The notes below the pieces were generated by a model, which searched no databases, had not been told where the DNA came from, and saw only the letters and a list, made by a program, of their open reading frames with translations. This document shows positions 1 through 14,662 of a stretch of DNA of 64,000 bases, one piece after another. The position numbers and the translations under genes were made by a program. The DNA is from Bifidobacterium anseris (lineage in GTDB: Bacteria > Actinomycetota > Actinomycetes > Actinomycetales > Bifidobacteriaceae), in the NCBI RefSeq assembly GCF_002860345.1, contig NZ_NMYC01000003.1:124001-188000 (forward strand), in the 5' to 3' direction. The first letter of the stretch is position 1, and every line of letters starts with the position of its first letter.

Positions 1-758
1 CGACGCCGAAGGAGACGAAGACGCCGGACGACGACCAGAACCTCACGCCGCCGAATCCGCAGAACCTCGTGCGGCAGCCGCCGCTGCCGCTCACCGATCC
101 GCTGCGCGACGAGACGAACACGACGAGCCAGTCGTCGTTCGGCGGCACCGAGGCGGCGGAAGCGCCCGAACCGTCGAAATGGGCGCAGGCGGGACGCGTC
201 ATCGGCAAGGTCGCGCTCTACGGTTCGCCGCTGTGGATCGTGCTGCTCATCGTCGGCGCGATCCTGCTCGGCAAGGCGATCCAGCTCGCGATGCTGCGCA
301 AACGCGGACGCCCGCAGATGCGCATGGCCTCGGGATGGCAGTCGGTCGCCGTGCTCGCGCGGCAGAGCGGCATCGACGCGCACGGCACACGCCGCGAGCA
401 AGCGCAGCAGATCACCGAACAGCTCAAACTCGATCCGACGGCGATGCAGTCGGCCTGCAGGCAGGCGGACTACGCGACCTTCTCCGGGCAGGACGTCAGC
501 GATGAGCAGGCGTCGACGTATTGGCACGCCATCGACGAACTGCGCGCGGCGATGCTCGCGACACTGCCACGCATGCGACGCTGGCGCACGAAACTGTCGC
601 TGCGCGGCGTGCGGCAGATGAAACCGGTCGATGTGACGGTCGGGTATCATAAGGCCGAGGCGAACGACGAGAAACAGTCGGCGCCGCGCCGCGCCGGCGA
701 ATCAGCGTCGGCGGACAGCAAGCACAGGAAGCGCCGTTTCTCCCATGCGCGTCACTGA
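1..758 (+). CDS. tgm: Transglutaminase-like membrane protein, C-terminal part (5' end outside window)
   Basis: The reading frame is open from the first bases of the window to the TGA at 756-758, so this is the C-terminal part of a longer protein. An internal GTG at 69 is not convincing as the true start, because the frame upstream is a continuous Thr/Pro/Asp-rich stretch. What is visible is a low-complexity linker, one strong membrane helix (encoded about 215-295) and a basic cytoplasmic tail of about 150 residues ending in an Arg/Lys/His cluster. This matches the end of TgpA-like transglutaminase proteins (extracellular transglutaminase domain, last TM, DUF4129-like tail). In bifidobacteria such a gene (tgm) sits just before the PP2C gene prpC in the PFNA cluster, and a PP2C gene follows here within 35 bp. 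The transglutaminase domain itself is not in view, so identity rests on context and topology. Confidence 0.6.
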   Translation, partial: TPKETKTPDDDQNLTPPNPQNLVRQPPLPLTDPLRDETNTTSQSSFGGTEAAEAPEPSKWAQAGRVIGKVALYGSPLWIVLLIVGAILLGKAIQLAMLRKRGRPQMRMASGWQSVAVLARQSGIDAHGTRREQAQQITEQLKLDPTAMQSACRQADYATFSGQDVSDEQASTYWHAIDELRAAMLATLPRMRRWRTKLSLRGVRQMKPVDVTVGYHKAEANDEKQSAPRRAGESASADSKHRKRRFSHARH

Positions 759-792
759 CGCAGGCAGCGGGGAACGGGTAGGAAGGACGCGC

Positions 793-1986
793 ATGCAACA
801 GGCAGTCATCAGTGTCGCTGCGCTCACCGATATCGGACGCAGGCGCCGCACGAACCAGGACAGCTGGCTCGCCGAACGCGGCGTCTACATGGTCTGCGAC
901 GGCATGGGCGGCGAATCGGGAGGCGAACGCGCCAGCGCGATCGCCGTCGAGGATCTCGCCCAGCTCGCACGGGAGGCGTCGCGCACGCGCGCCTCGATCG
1001 AGGAGACGCTCGAGCGCGCGCAGTCGCGCACGCGTGCGCTCGGGCTCACGCTCGGCGGCATCGCCGGCACGACGGTCACCGGTGTCGTGCTGCCGCAATG
1101 GTTCGCGGCGGCCGGCGGTTCGGCGGGGGCTGCGGACCGTGGGGTTGCAGACGGCAGCGAGGACGAGGATGTCGCGACGGCCGACGAACTCGAATGCGGG
1201 CGCGCTGACGGGGCGACGCATTTCGCCGACGCGCACCGCAAGCCGACGACGACGCATCACCCGAAACACAGCGCGCAGTACAACGCAATCGCGACGCTCG
1301 GCGCAATCGACGAACTGCGGCCACTCTCCGGATTCGGCGACGATTGGGACGCGACGCAGCCGGGCACCGACCTCGGCGGCGGCACGGACACGGCACGCTT
1401 CGGCGAACATCGCGCCGACGTCGCGCCCGACGCATGGTCAATCGCGATCAGGCAGCTGCTGCCGGACGCCGAGCCGCACATGTGCTACGTCGTCAACGTC
1501 GGCGATTCTCGCACCTACCATATGAGCCCCGACACCGACGGCCATTGGGACGCCGCCTCGCTCACGCAGATCACGCACGACCATTCGCGCAGGCAGGAGG
1601 CGATCGAATCCGGCGAAATGACACCCGAGGAGGCGGAACGCTCGATCGCACGCAACGTCATCACGCAGTGCGTCGGCTCGCCGATGGGCATCCGCCCGGA
1701 TTTCTTCATGGCGGACGCGGCGGGACGGTTCATCATTTGTTCGGACGGCTGCCATGGCGAGATCGATGATGCTACGATTGCACACGTTGCAGCGCAGCAC
1801 GACACGGCCGACGCGGCGGCGCACGCGTTGATCGACGCGTCGCTCGAAGCGGGCGGCGGCGACAACGTCACCGTCATCGTCGTCGACATGCCGTGGGACG
1901 CCGAACGCACCGAAGCATGGCACTGCGAACGACTCGAGGTCGACGAGGATCTCTCGGACATCGACGACACGACGCTGCAGACGTGA
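793..1986 (+). CDS. prpC: PP2C-family Ser/Thr protein phosphatase with a large internal insertion
   Basis: Metal-dependent phosphatase expected to reverse Ser/Thr-kinase phosphorylation in the cytoplasm. PP2C motifs appear in order: RRRRTNQDSW near the N-terminus, DGMGG at residues 36-40 (metal-binding Asp36), GTT at 92-94, VGDSRTY at about 236-242, SDG at 317-319 and GGGDNVTVIVVD ending the fold (Asp357, Asn358). Between GTTVTGVVL and VGDSR there are more than 100 residues of Asp/Thr/Arg-rich, low-complexity sequence, where most bacterial PP2Cs have a short loop. I chose ATG 793 because AGGAAGGA lies five bases upstream and the protein then begins directly with the fold. An in-frame ATG at 745 overlaps the previous gene and lacks such a site. 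Neighbours (tgm upstream, FHA downstream) fit the bifidobacterial PFNA kinase/phosphatase cluster. Confidence 0.9.
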   Translation: MQQAVISVAALTDIGRRRRTNQDSWLAERGVYMVCDGMGGESGGERASAIAVEDLAQLAREASRTRASIEETLERAQSRTRALGLTLGGIAGTTVTGVVLPQWFAAAGGSAGAADRGVADGSEDEDVATADELECGRADGATHFADAHRKPTTTHHPKHSAQYNAIATLGAIDELRPLSGFGDDWDATQPGTDLGGGTDTARFGEHRADVAPDAWSIAIRQLLPDAEPHMCYVVNVGDSRTYHMSPDTDGHWDAASLTQITHDHSRRQEAIESGEMTPEEAERSIARNVITQCVGSPMGIRPDFFMADAAGRFIICSDGCHGEIDDATIAHVAAQHDTADAAAHALIDASLEAGGGDNVTVIVVDMPWDAERTEAWHCERLEVDEDLSDIDDTTLQT

Positions 1987-2126
1987 ATACGATTGCACGG
2001 CGGACGTGAGACGATGCAGTGGCGACGGGCACGAAGACGATAAGTTAAGAACAAGGACATGGTTTCGTCCTGCTGCGCGGCATCGTGCATGCGGCGCAGC
2101 GAGACGAGGGAAAAGAGGAACATATC

Positions 2127-2885
2127 ATGGTCAGTTACGACGACGCGGTGGCGATCATCCAGGACCCGCAGGCCGACCCGGTCACGCTCGCGAAGGTCGC
2201 GTACGAGAATCCGGAATTCGGTGCAAACGTTGCAGCGCATCCGCGCGCCTATCCGGGACTGCTGCGCTGGATCGCGCAGTTCGGCGACGAACGCGCGCGC
2301 ACCACCGTCGCGCAACTCGGATATCAGGCGCAGCTCGGCGCCGTCGAGGACCGTCAGGTCGACGCAGCCGCGATGGACGAGGCCGCCGCGATCGCTGCGG
2401 CGATCGACGCAGCGGAGGCGAATGCAGCGGGTACTGCTGGTCAGTCGGCGGCTGCCGCATCGCCGGTCGCCGACGCGCATCCGATCGCGTCGCAGACCGG
2501 CACCGTCGAATATGCGATGGCCGAAGCGCAGCCGGTCTCCTTCGAGCCGGCGCAGCCGACCGGCGTCGACATGCTCAGCGAGCAGTTCGACAGTATGGAC
2601 GCCTCGCAGACCGGCATGGATGCGGCTGCCGCGCAGCCGGTCGCCGCGCAGCCGGAGCAGCCGGCGTATGCGCAGATTCAGCCGCAGAATCCCTACGGTT
2701 TCACCGCCGAGGTCGCGATGACGACGCCGGATACGGCGGTCATGCAGCAGATCGCGCAGTACGCGCCCGAACTGCATCCGGCGCTCGCGCAGAACCCGTA
2801 CATCTATCCGGAACTGCTCAACTGGCTCGCCATGCTCGGCGAACCCGCGACGAACGCGTCGATCGCCCAGCGACAGCAGCACTGA
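2127..2885 (+). CDS. Leucine-rich-repeat-variant domain protein (two LRV-type domains joined by an Ala/Gln/Pro linker)
   Basis: A 252-residue soluble protein with no signal peptide or membrane helix. The N-terminal 60 residues (IIQDPQADPVTLAKVAYENP, then AAHPRAYPGLLRWIAQFGD) have the DPxT...LA...PE...VAxHP...LLxWL pattern of the variant leucine-rich repeat found in many actinobacterial FHA/kinase-associated proteins. A second copy closes the protein (APELHPALAQNPYIYPELLN then WLAMLGE). Between them lies about 130 residues of Ala/Gln/Pro/Glu-rich linker. Start ATG 2127 has AGAGGA seven bases upstream; the longer frame from 2085 has no ribosome site. Position between the PP2C and FHA genes suggests a partner in phospho-dependent signalling, but the function is unknown. 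Confidence 0.75.
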   Translation: MVSYDDAVAIIQDPQADPVTLAKVAYENPEFGANVAAHPRAYPGLLRWIAQFGDERARTTVAQLGYQAQLGAVEDRQVDAAAMDEAAAIAAAIDAAEANAAGTAGQSAAAASPVADAHPIASQTGTVEYAMAEAQPVSFEPAQPTGVDMLSEQFDSMDASQTGMDAAAAQPVAAQPEQPAYAQIQPQNPYGFTAEVAMTTPDTAVMQQIAQYAPELHPALAQNPYIYPELLNWLAMLGEPATNASIAQRQQH

Positions 2886-2909
2886 GTCCGCCGTCGTATG
2901 CGGTGCAGT

Positions 2910-2962
2910 CCGGTTTGCGAACATCCTGTGCGGGCTACGCACCCGGCATGTTCGCAAACCGG
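2910..2962. terminator. Perfect 15-bp inverted repeat after the LRV gene
   Basis: CCGGTTTGCGAACAT at 2910-2924 is exactly complementary to 2948-2962. The 23-bp loop contains a second nested stem (GTGCG/CGCAC at 2928-2932 and 2938-2942). It lies 25 bp after the stop at 2885, in the gap between convergent genes, so a terminator is likely. There is no U-run. The right arm also forms the first unit of the repeat array that follows. Confidence 0.5.
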
Positions 2963-3115
2963 CCCCGTAGCGATCATGCCGGACGCATTGCGCCCCGGTC
3001 GCAATCGCAAACCACCCCTACCGCGATCGCTTGGGGTGCAGTGACACCCTGTCGCGATTGCAAACGCCCCGATGGCGATCATCCCGGATGTATCACGCAC
3101 CTGGGATGATCACTA
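2948..3115. repeat. Three imperfect tandem units of about 53 bp with a GCGATCAT core
   Basis: GCAAAC occurs at 2954, 3007 and 3060 (steps of 53 and 53). GCGATC occurs at 2970, 3023 and 3075 (steps of 53 and 52), and the A/C-rich stretch between the two motifs is similar in each unit. The array ends in an inverted GGGATGATCAC half-site near 3103. It fills most of the 299-bp gap between convergent genes. A similar period and core occur at 31133-31331. Confidence 0.55.
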
Positions 3116-3184
3116 TGCGGCAGTTGGAGCGACCGACCAGACGGTTCCGTCCCGCTCCCCCGCCAACGACGGCCGTTTATTCGG

Positions 3185-3916
3185 CTATTCGGCGGCGTCC
3201 TCGAAATCGAAGACCTGGTCGCCGATGCGCACCTTGCACGGTGCCGTGAGCCGCATCGGCGTGCCTTTGACGACCTGACGCTCGCCTTCGTCATCGATGA
3301 CATAGGTGCCGTTGAGCGAACCGTAGTCCTCGATCCACAGCGAGCCGTCCTGATCGAAGCTGATCGCCGCATGATTGCGAGACACGGTGCGCGTCGGGTC
3401 GACAAGCCGCACCGACTTCGCGCCCTGCGGAATGTCCTGCGACGGCTTGCGTCCCATGAGCACGCCCATGTCGACGACGATGCTCTGGCCGGTGATCGCG
3501 TTGACGAGACGGTAGACGTAGCGCGGTTCCTTCTTCATGAACGCCGTCGACAGCACGGTGCCGTCCCATTCGTCGCTGCCTTCGGCACCTTCCTCGGCCG
3601 TGTATTCGAGGTCGTCGCCCAGATGGGCGTTGTAGGAGTCGTCCGGGATGAGCGCCGGCTGCTCCGATGTGTTCGCGTTGATATGTTCCTCTTCTTGGAA
3701 GGGCGATGCGACGACCGGCTGCGCTGCCTGCTCAATCGATTCAATCGGCTGTTCGACCGCCGGCTGCGCGGCAACCGCCTGCTCAACGACCGGTTGCTCA
3801 GCAACGTCCTGCTGCGGCGTGGTGCCGCGGTGTTCAGGGACGAGCATGTCCGTTTCGACTTCGTCGTCGGCGTACCAACCCATCTCTGGCGCCGGAGGAT
3901 ACGGTAATTTCTGCAT
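3185..3916 (-). CDS. fha: FHA-domain phosphothreonine-binding protein
   Basis: A 243-residue cytoplasmic protein. Residues about 150-240 form a forkhead-associated domain: GR at 155-156, the RTVSRNHAAI motif (Ser/Asn/His contacts to phosphothreonine) and the DYGSLNGTYV motif. The N-terminal 120 residues are Glu/Gln/Val/Pro-rich and low complexity, with an acidic VETDML segment near residue 20. By analogy with GarA/OdhI this could be a kinase phosphorylation site, but that is inference. The ATG at 3916 is the only good start. It is encoded convergently to the PP2C and LRV genes and completes the set (kinase, phosphatase, FHA reader) expected of the bifidobacterial PFNA cluster. Confidence 0.9.
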   Translation of the reverse strand: MQKLPYPPAPEMGWYADDEVETDMLVPEHRGTTPQQDVAEQPVVEQAVAAQPAVEQPIESIEQAAQPVVASPFQEEEHINANTSEQPALIPDDSYNAHLGDDLEYTAEEGAEGSDEWDGTVLSTAFMKKEPRYVYRLVNAITGQSIVVDMGVLMGRKPSQDIPQGAKSVRLVDPTRTVSRNHAAISFDQDGSLWIEDYGSLNGTYVIDDEGERQVVKGTPMRLTAPCKVRIGDQVFDFEDAAE

Positions 3917-3985
3917 AATCCAGTCTTAGCACATCGCCTTGGAAAACCGCGCATCCCCGCCACGGTGTGGACGCGCGGATACGGC

Positions 3986-4022
3986 GAAGGGCGCCTCCCA
4001 TCCACGATGAGAGACGCCCTTC
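3986..4022 (-). terminator. Probable rpoC terminator hairpin
   Basis: GAAGGGCGCCTC at 3986-3997 pairs with GAGACGCCCTTC at 4011-4022 (one G-U pair, 13-base loop). It lies about 80 bp after the rpoC stop on the minus strand. No clear U-tract follows, so termination is inferred from position and stem strength. Confidence 0.5.
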
Positions 4023-4098
4023 ACTGCAGACCGCTGCAAACTGCAGCAACCGTTACAACCACTCGCCGTCGGCGCGCGCTGCGCCGACGAGCGAACGG

Positions 4099-8127
<4,029 letters not shown>

Positions 8128-8180
8128 TTACGTTTGTCCTGTCTGTGTAGGTTCTTGTTTCTCTTGAATGACTCGTGTGA

Positions 8181-11741
<3,561 letters not shown>

Positions 11742-11884
11742 TGGACGTTCCTTATCGCTGCTTGTTGTTCGTAACTATGCTCACAGTCGGAAGCGCGGAC
11801 ACCGGCCGCCATATGCCGAGGTGCGCGGGCGCTTCGTCTTCGATAGCATGCCCGCCATATGACACACTAAGACACGGAATCAAT

Positions 11885-11913
11885 ATACTATCGATTCCAA
11901 CCCGCAGAAGCAA
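11885..11913 (-). promoter_or_regulatory. rpoB promoter, sigma70-type
   Basis: On the minus strand a -35 box TTGCTT (complement of 11908-11913) and a -10 box TAGTAT (complement of 11885-11890) are exactly 17 bp apart. This predicts a start near 11878 and an rpoB leader of about 135 bases. The box region is the most A+T-rich part of the 321-bp gap 11742-12062. Nothing else coding was seen in that gap apart from the repeats at 11967-12024. Confidence 0.65.
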
Positions 11914-11966
11914 TCGATATTCCGAAAATGTGAGCAATCTCACAGTATGCACTGTGTTATCGACAA

Positions 11967-12024
11967 TCGCAGCAGTGTCGACGATGCTGCAGCGTTGTCG
12001 GCGTTCGCAGCAGTGTCGACGATG
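11967..12024. repeat. Direct 20-bp repeat upstream of rpoB
   Basis: TCGCAGCAGTGTCGACGATG occurs at 11967-11986 and again, identically, at 12005-12024, 38 bp apart. Each copy is centred on GTCGAC, and the first extends into a 22-bp near-palindrome (GCAGCA...TGCTGC). The repeats lie between the stop of the upstream membrane-protein gene and the rpoB promoter, so they could be a terminator region or protein-binding sites. Confidence 0.55.
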
Positions 12025-12062
12025 TTCGCAGCATCGTCGTCATCGACATGCGCAGTCCGCGC

Positions 12063-12824
12063 TCAGCCGACGGTGATTGTCACCGGCTTGCTTTCGACGT
12101 GCGTGTCGCCGTCGATGACGAGCTGCGCCGTGTACGTGCCGCGGTCGACGTGCGGCAGCTCCCCCGACGCCTTGCATTCGTCGCCCGAGCGCACCGTATC
12201 CCAGACGATCTGCTGTTCGTCGGTGACGCCCTCCATCATCAGCAGCGGACGGTACGTCGCCTCGCACGCGTCGGAACGCCACACCGTGTCCGCACCCGAC
12301 TTGATGACGAGGACGCGCGCGTCGTCGGCGCCGTCGACGAAACAGCCGGCCGGGTCGGTGCCGACGTACGTCATCGTCGCCGTGAACTCGAGCGAGCCGC
12401 CGAGCGGCACGACGTCGGCCGCCGGCGTCAGCGTCATCTGCAGATTCTTCGCCGTGCAGTCCTTCACCTTGCTTTTCTTCGGCGGATCGGGCACCGCCGT
12501 GCGCGACACGGCCATGCGGTCTCCCACGCCGATCCAGTCGTGTGCGGCGACGGCGCCGCGAATCAGACTGTAGACGCACAGCACGCACACGATCACGAAC
12601 ACGAGCAGGCCGCCGAAGAACACGAGGCGGCGCTTGCGGTATATCGCGCGCTTGCGTTTCGACATCGTGCGCTTGCGCGGCCGCGCGCCGCCCGATGACG
12701 ACGTTGTTCCCAACGACGATTCCGACGACGCTGTTCTCGACGACGACGTGCGCGGCGACGATTTCGACGACGTGCGCTGATGTGGTGGCTTCGGCATGCT
12801 CACCATCTTATCCACCCCACCCAC
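12063..12824 (-). CDS. Membrane-anchored secreted protein of unknown function
   Basis: I do not recognise the family. The protein (up to 253 residues) has a Ser/Thr/Arg/Lys-rich cytoplasmic N-terminus, one membrane helix (LVFFGGLLVFVIVCVLCVYS) and an extracellular beta-rich domain. The domain has four Cys (in DCTA, GCFV, DACE and DECK), probably two disulfides. It resembles an Ig-like or DUF4232-like fold only loosely. The start is uncertain: GTG 12824 has AAGGA four bases upstream, and ATG 12806 and ATG 12797 are in frame. It is transcribed with mutY behind it and rpoB ahead of it on the same strand. The predicted topology is type II (N-in). Confidence 0.6.
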   Translation of the reverse strand: MGGVDKMVSMPKPPHQRTSSKSSPRTSSSRTASSESSLGTTSSSGGARPRKRTMSKRKRAIYRKRRLVFFGGLLVFVIVCVLCVYSLIRGAVAAHDWIGVGDRMAVSRTAVPDPPKKSKVKDCTAKNLQMTLTPAADVVPLGGSLEFTATMTYVGTDPAGCFVDGADDARVLVIKSGADTVWRSDACEATYRPLLMMEGVTDEQQIVWDTVRSGDECKASGELPHVDRGTYTAQLVIDGDTHVESKPVTITVG

Positions 12825-12914
12825 GTCATCCTTGTTAATCGTTAATCCGTTAATTCCTGTTGATTGACTTTTCGTCGGTGTTTTTGTCGACTTCGTCAGT
12901 CGCCCGCGCGTCGA

Positions 12915-13877
12915 CTACCGCGGCAGCCGCACGCCGTGGCCGTCGACGATCTCGATCAGACCGTCCTCGTCGAGCGATGCGATGCAACGGTCGAGCTGCA
13001 CGCCGTCGGGCCACAATCGTCCCGCCGCCTCGCGCGACAGCACACCGTGCGCATCGGCAGACAACTCGCGCAGCGCCTGCATGACGATGCCACGCACCTG
13101 ACGGTCGGTGCCGGCGAAACGCTGCCGCGGCCGCGTGCGCCGCTCCCCCAGCCGCGGGCGGCCGGCGGCGAGGAAACGGCAGCGCTCGCGCAGCGGACAG
13201 TCGTCGCACGCCGGCTGTTTCGCCGTGCACACGAGCGCGCCGAGTTCCATGACCGCCTGATTCCACGTCGCGCTCGCCTGCGCGTCGCTCGGCAGCACGA
13301 CGTCGGCGAGCGCACGCTCGAGCGCGCTCGCGGCGCCCCCGAGCGACTCCTCGCCAAGGAACACGCGGCTGAGTACGCGGCGGATGTTCGTATCGACGAC
13401 GGCGATGCGCTCGCCATAGGCGAAACTGAGCACGGCGCTCGCCGTGTAGTCGCCGATGCCGGGCAGCGCCGTCAGCGTCGCGTAGTCGCGCGGCAGCTCG
13501 TCGTGGCATTCGGCGGCGACGACGCGCGCGCATTCCTGCAGCCGCAGCGCGCGGCGCGGATAGCCCAGCCGTCCCCACGCTTCGAGGACGTCGGCGCGCG
13601 GCGCAGCGGCGAGCGCGGCGGCGTCGGGCCATCGTTCCATCCACGCGGTCCAATACGGCACGACCCTGCCCATCTGCGTCTGCTGACTCATGACCTCGCA
13701 CACGAGGACGCCCCACGGCGACGTGCGTCCGTCGCGCCACGGCAGTGTGCGCGCGTGCACGTCCCACCATGCGAACAGCGGTCGGCGCAGCTGTTCGGCG
13801 AGGCGTCGCGCGGATGCGGCGCGCGAGACGCCGACGACGTCGCTCGGTTCGGCGTTCTTCTTCGTTCGGGTGACCAT
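12915..13877 (-). CDS. mutY: A/G-specific adenine glycosylase
   Basis: Base-excision repair enzyme that removes A mispaired with 8-oxoguanine. Visible are the catalytic-Glu helix CEVMSQQTQM, the helix-hairpin-helix LPGIGDYTASAVLSFAYG, the catalytic Asp in VVDTNIRRVLSR, and the iron-sulfur cluster Cys set CTAKQPACDDCPLRERC (C-x6-C-x2-C-x5-C). At 320 residues it is the short actinobacterial form. The C-terminal part lacks an obvious full NUDIX-like 8-oxoG-recognition domain. The ATG at 13877 is the natural start. The frame stays open further upstream (to about 14585), but that part lies antisense to the tRNA methylase gene and is not MutY-like. It is divergent from trmL with a 51-bp gap. Confidence 0.92.
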   Translation of the reverse strand: MVTRTKKNAEPSDVVGVSRAASARRLAEQLRRPLFAWWDVHARTLPWRDGRTSPWGVLVCEVMSQQTQMGRVVPYWTAWMERWPDAAALAAAPRADVLEAWGRLGYPRRALRLQECARVVAAECHDELPRDYATLTALPGIGDYTASAVLSFAYGERIAVVDTNIRRVLSRVFLGEESLGGAASALERALADVVLPSDAQASATWNQAVMELGALVCTAKQPACDDCPLRERCRFLAAGRPRLGERRTRPRQRFAGTDRQVRGIVMQALRELSADAHGVLSREAAGRLWPDGVQLDRCIASLDEDGLIEIVDGHGVRLPR

Positions 13878-13928
13878 AGCCTCGCCATTGTAGAAGCCGC
13901 GTCGCGCCGGGGCAATATCGTGTGTCAC

Positions 13929-14588
13929 GTGACGAATGAAGCAACGAATCCCGCGAACGCCACCGACCCGCAGGCGCAGGTAGAGCGGATGTTCGAATAT
14001 GGTTACCGCAAATCGAACTACGGTCCCGACGAACTCGTGACCGACGCGCACGGCAATCCGATTTCCGTCGTCGACGCGATGATGTCGGCGAAGGAGGCGG
14101 CGAACACGCCGACGTCGACGCCGCATCTGTGCTACTACTCCCCGCGCATCCCCGGCAACACCGGCTCGGCGATCCGCCTGTGCGCGGTCACCGGCACGAT
14201 CCTGCATCTCGTGGAACCGCTCGGCTTCAACCTGCGCGACACGAAGCTGCGCCGCGCCGGTCTCGACTACCATGACATGGCACATGTCGTGCTCCACCCG
14301 AACTTCGAGGATCTCGTCGAGTCGATGCCGGATTCGCGCATCATCGCGTTCACTGCGCATGCGACGAAGCTGTACACCGAAGTGGAGTACCGGCCGACCG
14401 ACATCCTGCTGTTCGGCCCGGAGCCGGGCAACATCCCCGATCCGACCGACATCATGTTCGGACCGCACGTCGCCGAGCAGGTGCGTCTGCCGATGCGGCC
14501 GAGCCTGCGCAGCCTCAACCTGACGAACTGCGCGTCGATTGCGATCTATGAGGCCTGGCGGCAGCTGGGATTTGATGGGGGTCAATGA
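13929..14588 (+). CDS. trmL: tRNA (cytidine/uridine-2'-O-)-methyltransferase, SPOUT family
   Basis: Methylates the wobble ribose of certain tRNA-Leu isoacceptors in E. coli. The SPOUT knotted-fold signatures are clear: SPRIPGNTGSAIRLCAVTG for the N-terminal motif, LLFGPEPGNIPD for the SAM-binding loop, and RLPMRPSLRSLNLTNCASIA for the C-terminal knot. The methylase core begins at PHLCYYSPR. About 60 residues precede it and are not part of the usual fold. The start is uncertain: GTG 13929 lies 51 bp from the divergent mutY start, while ATG 13989 has a weak AGG upstream. The gene ends 5 bp before the large bidirectional hairpin. Confidence 0.85.
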   Translation: MTNEATNPANATDPQAQVERMFEYGYRKSNYGPDELVTDAHGNPISVVDAMMSAKEAANTPTSTPHLCYYSPRIPGNTGSAIRLCAVTGTILHLVEPLGFNLRDTKLRRAGLDYHDMAHVVLHPNFEDLVESMPDSRIIAFTAHATKLYTEVEYRPTDILLFGPEPGNIPDPTDIMFGPHVAEQVRLPMRPSLRSLNLTNCASIAIYEAWRQLGFDGGQ

Positions 14589-14592
14589 CCAT

Positions 14593-14660
14593 CCACCCTA
14601 AAATCGCAGATGGGCGTGCATCAACCGTTTGATGCACGCCCATCTGCGATTTTAGGGTGG
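14593..14660. terminator. Bidirectional terminator with a perfect 32-bp stem
   Basis: Positions 14593-14624 are the exact reverse complement of 14629-14660, with a 4-base loop. The stem ends in CCACCCTAAAA/TTTTAGGGTGG, so a T-run lies inside the stem on both strands. It fills the whole gap between the convergent stops at 14588 and 14663. Confidence 0.85.
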
Positions 14661-14662
14661 GG

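Noticed and set aside
13878-14585. N-terminal extension of MutY to a 556-residue protein
   Set aside because: The added part is antisense to the tRNA methylase gene and is not MutY-like; the ATG at 13877 gives a normal MutY.
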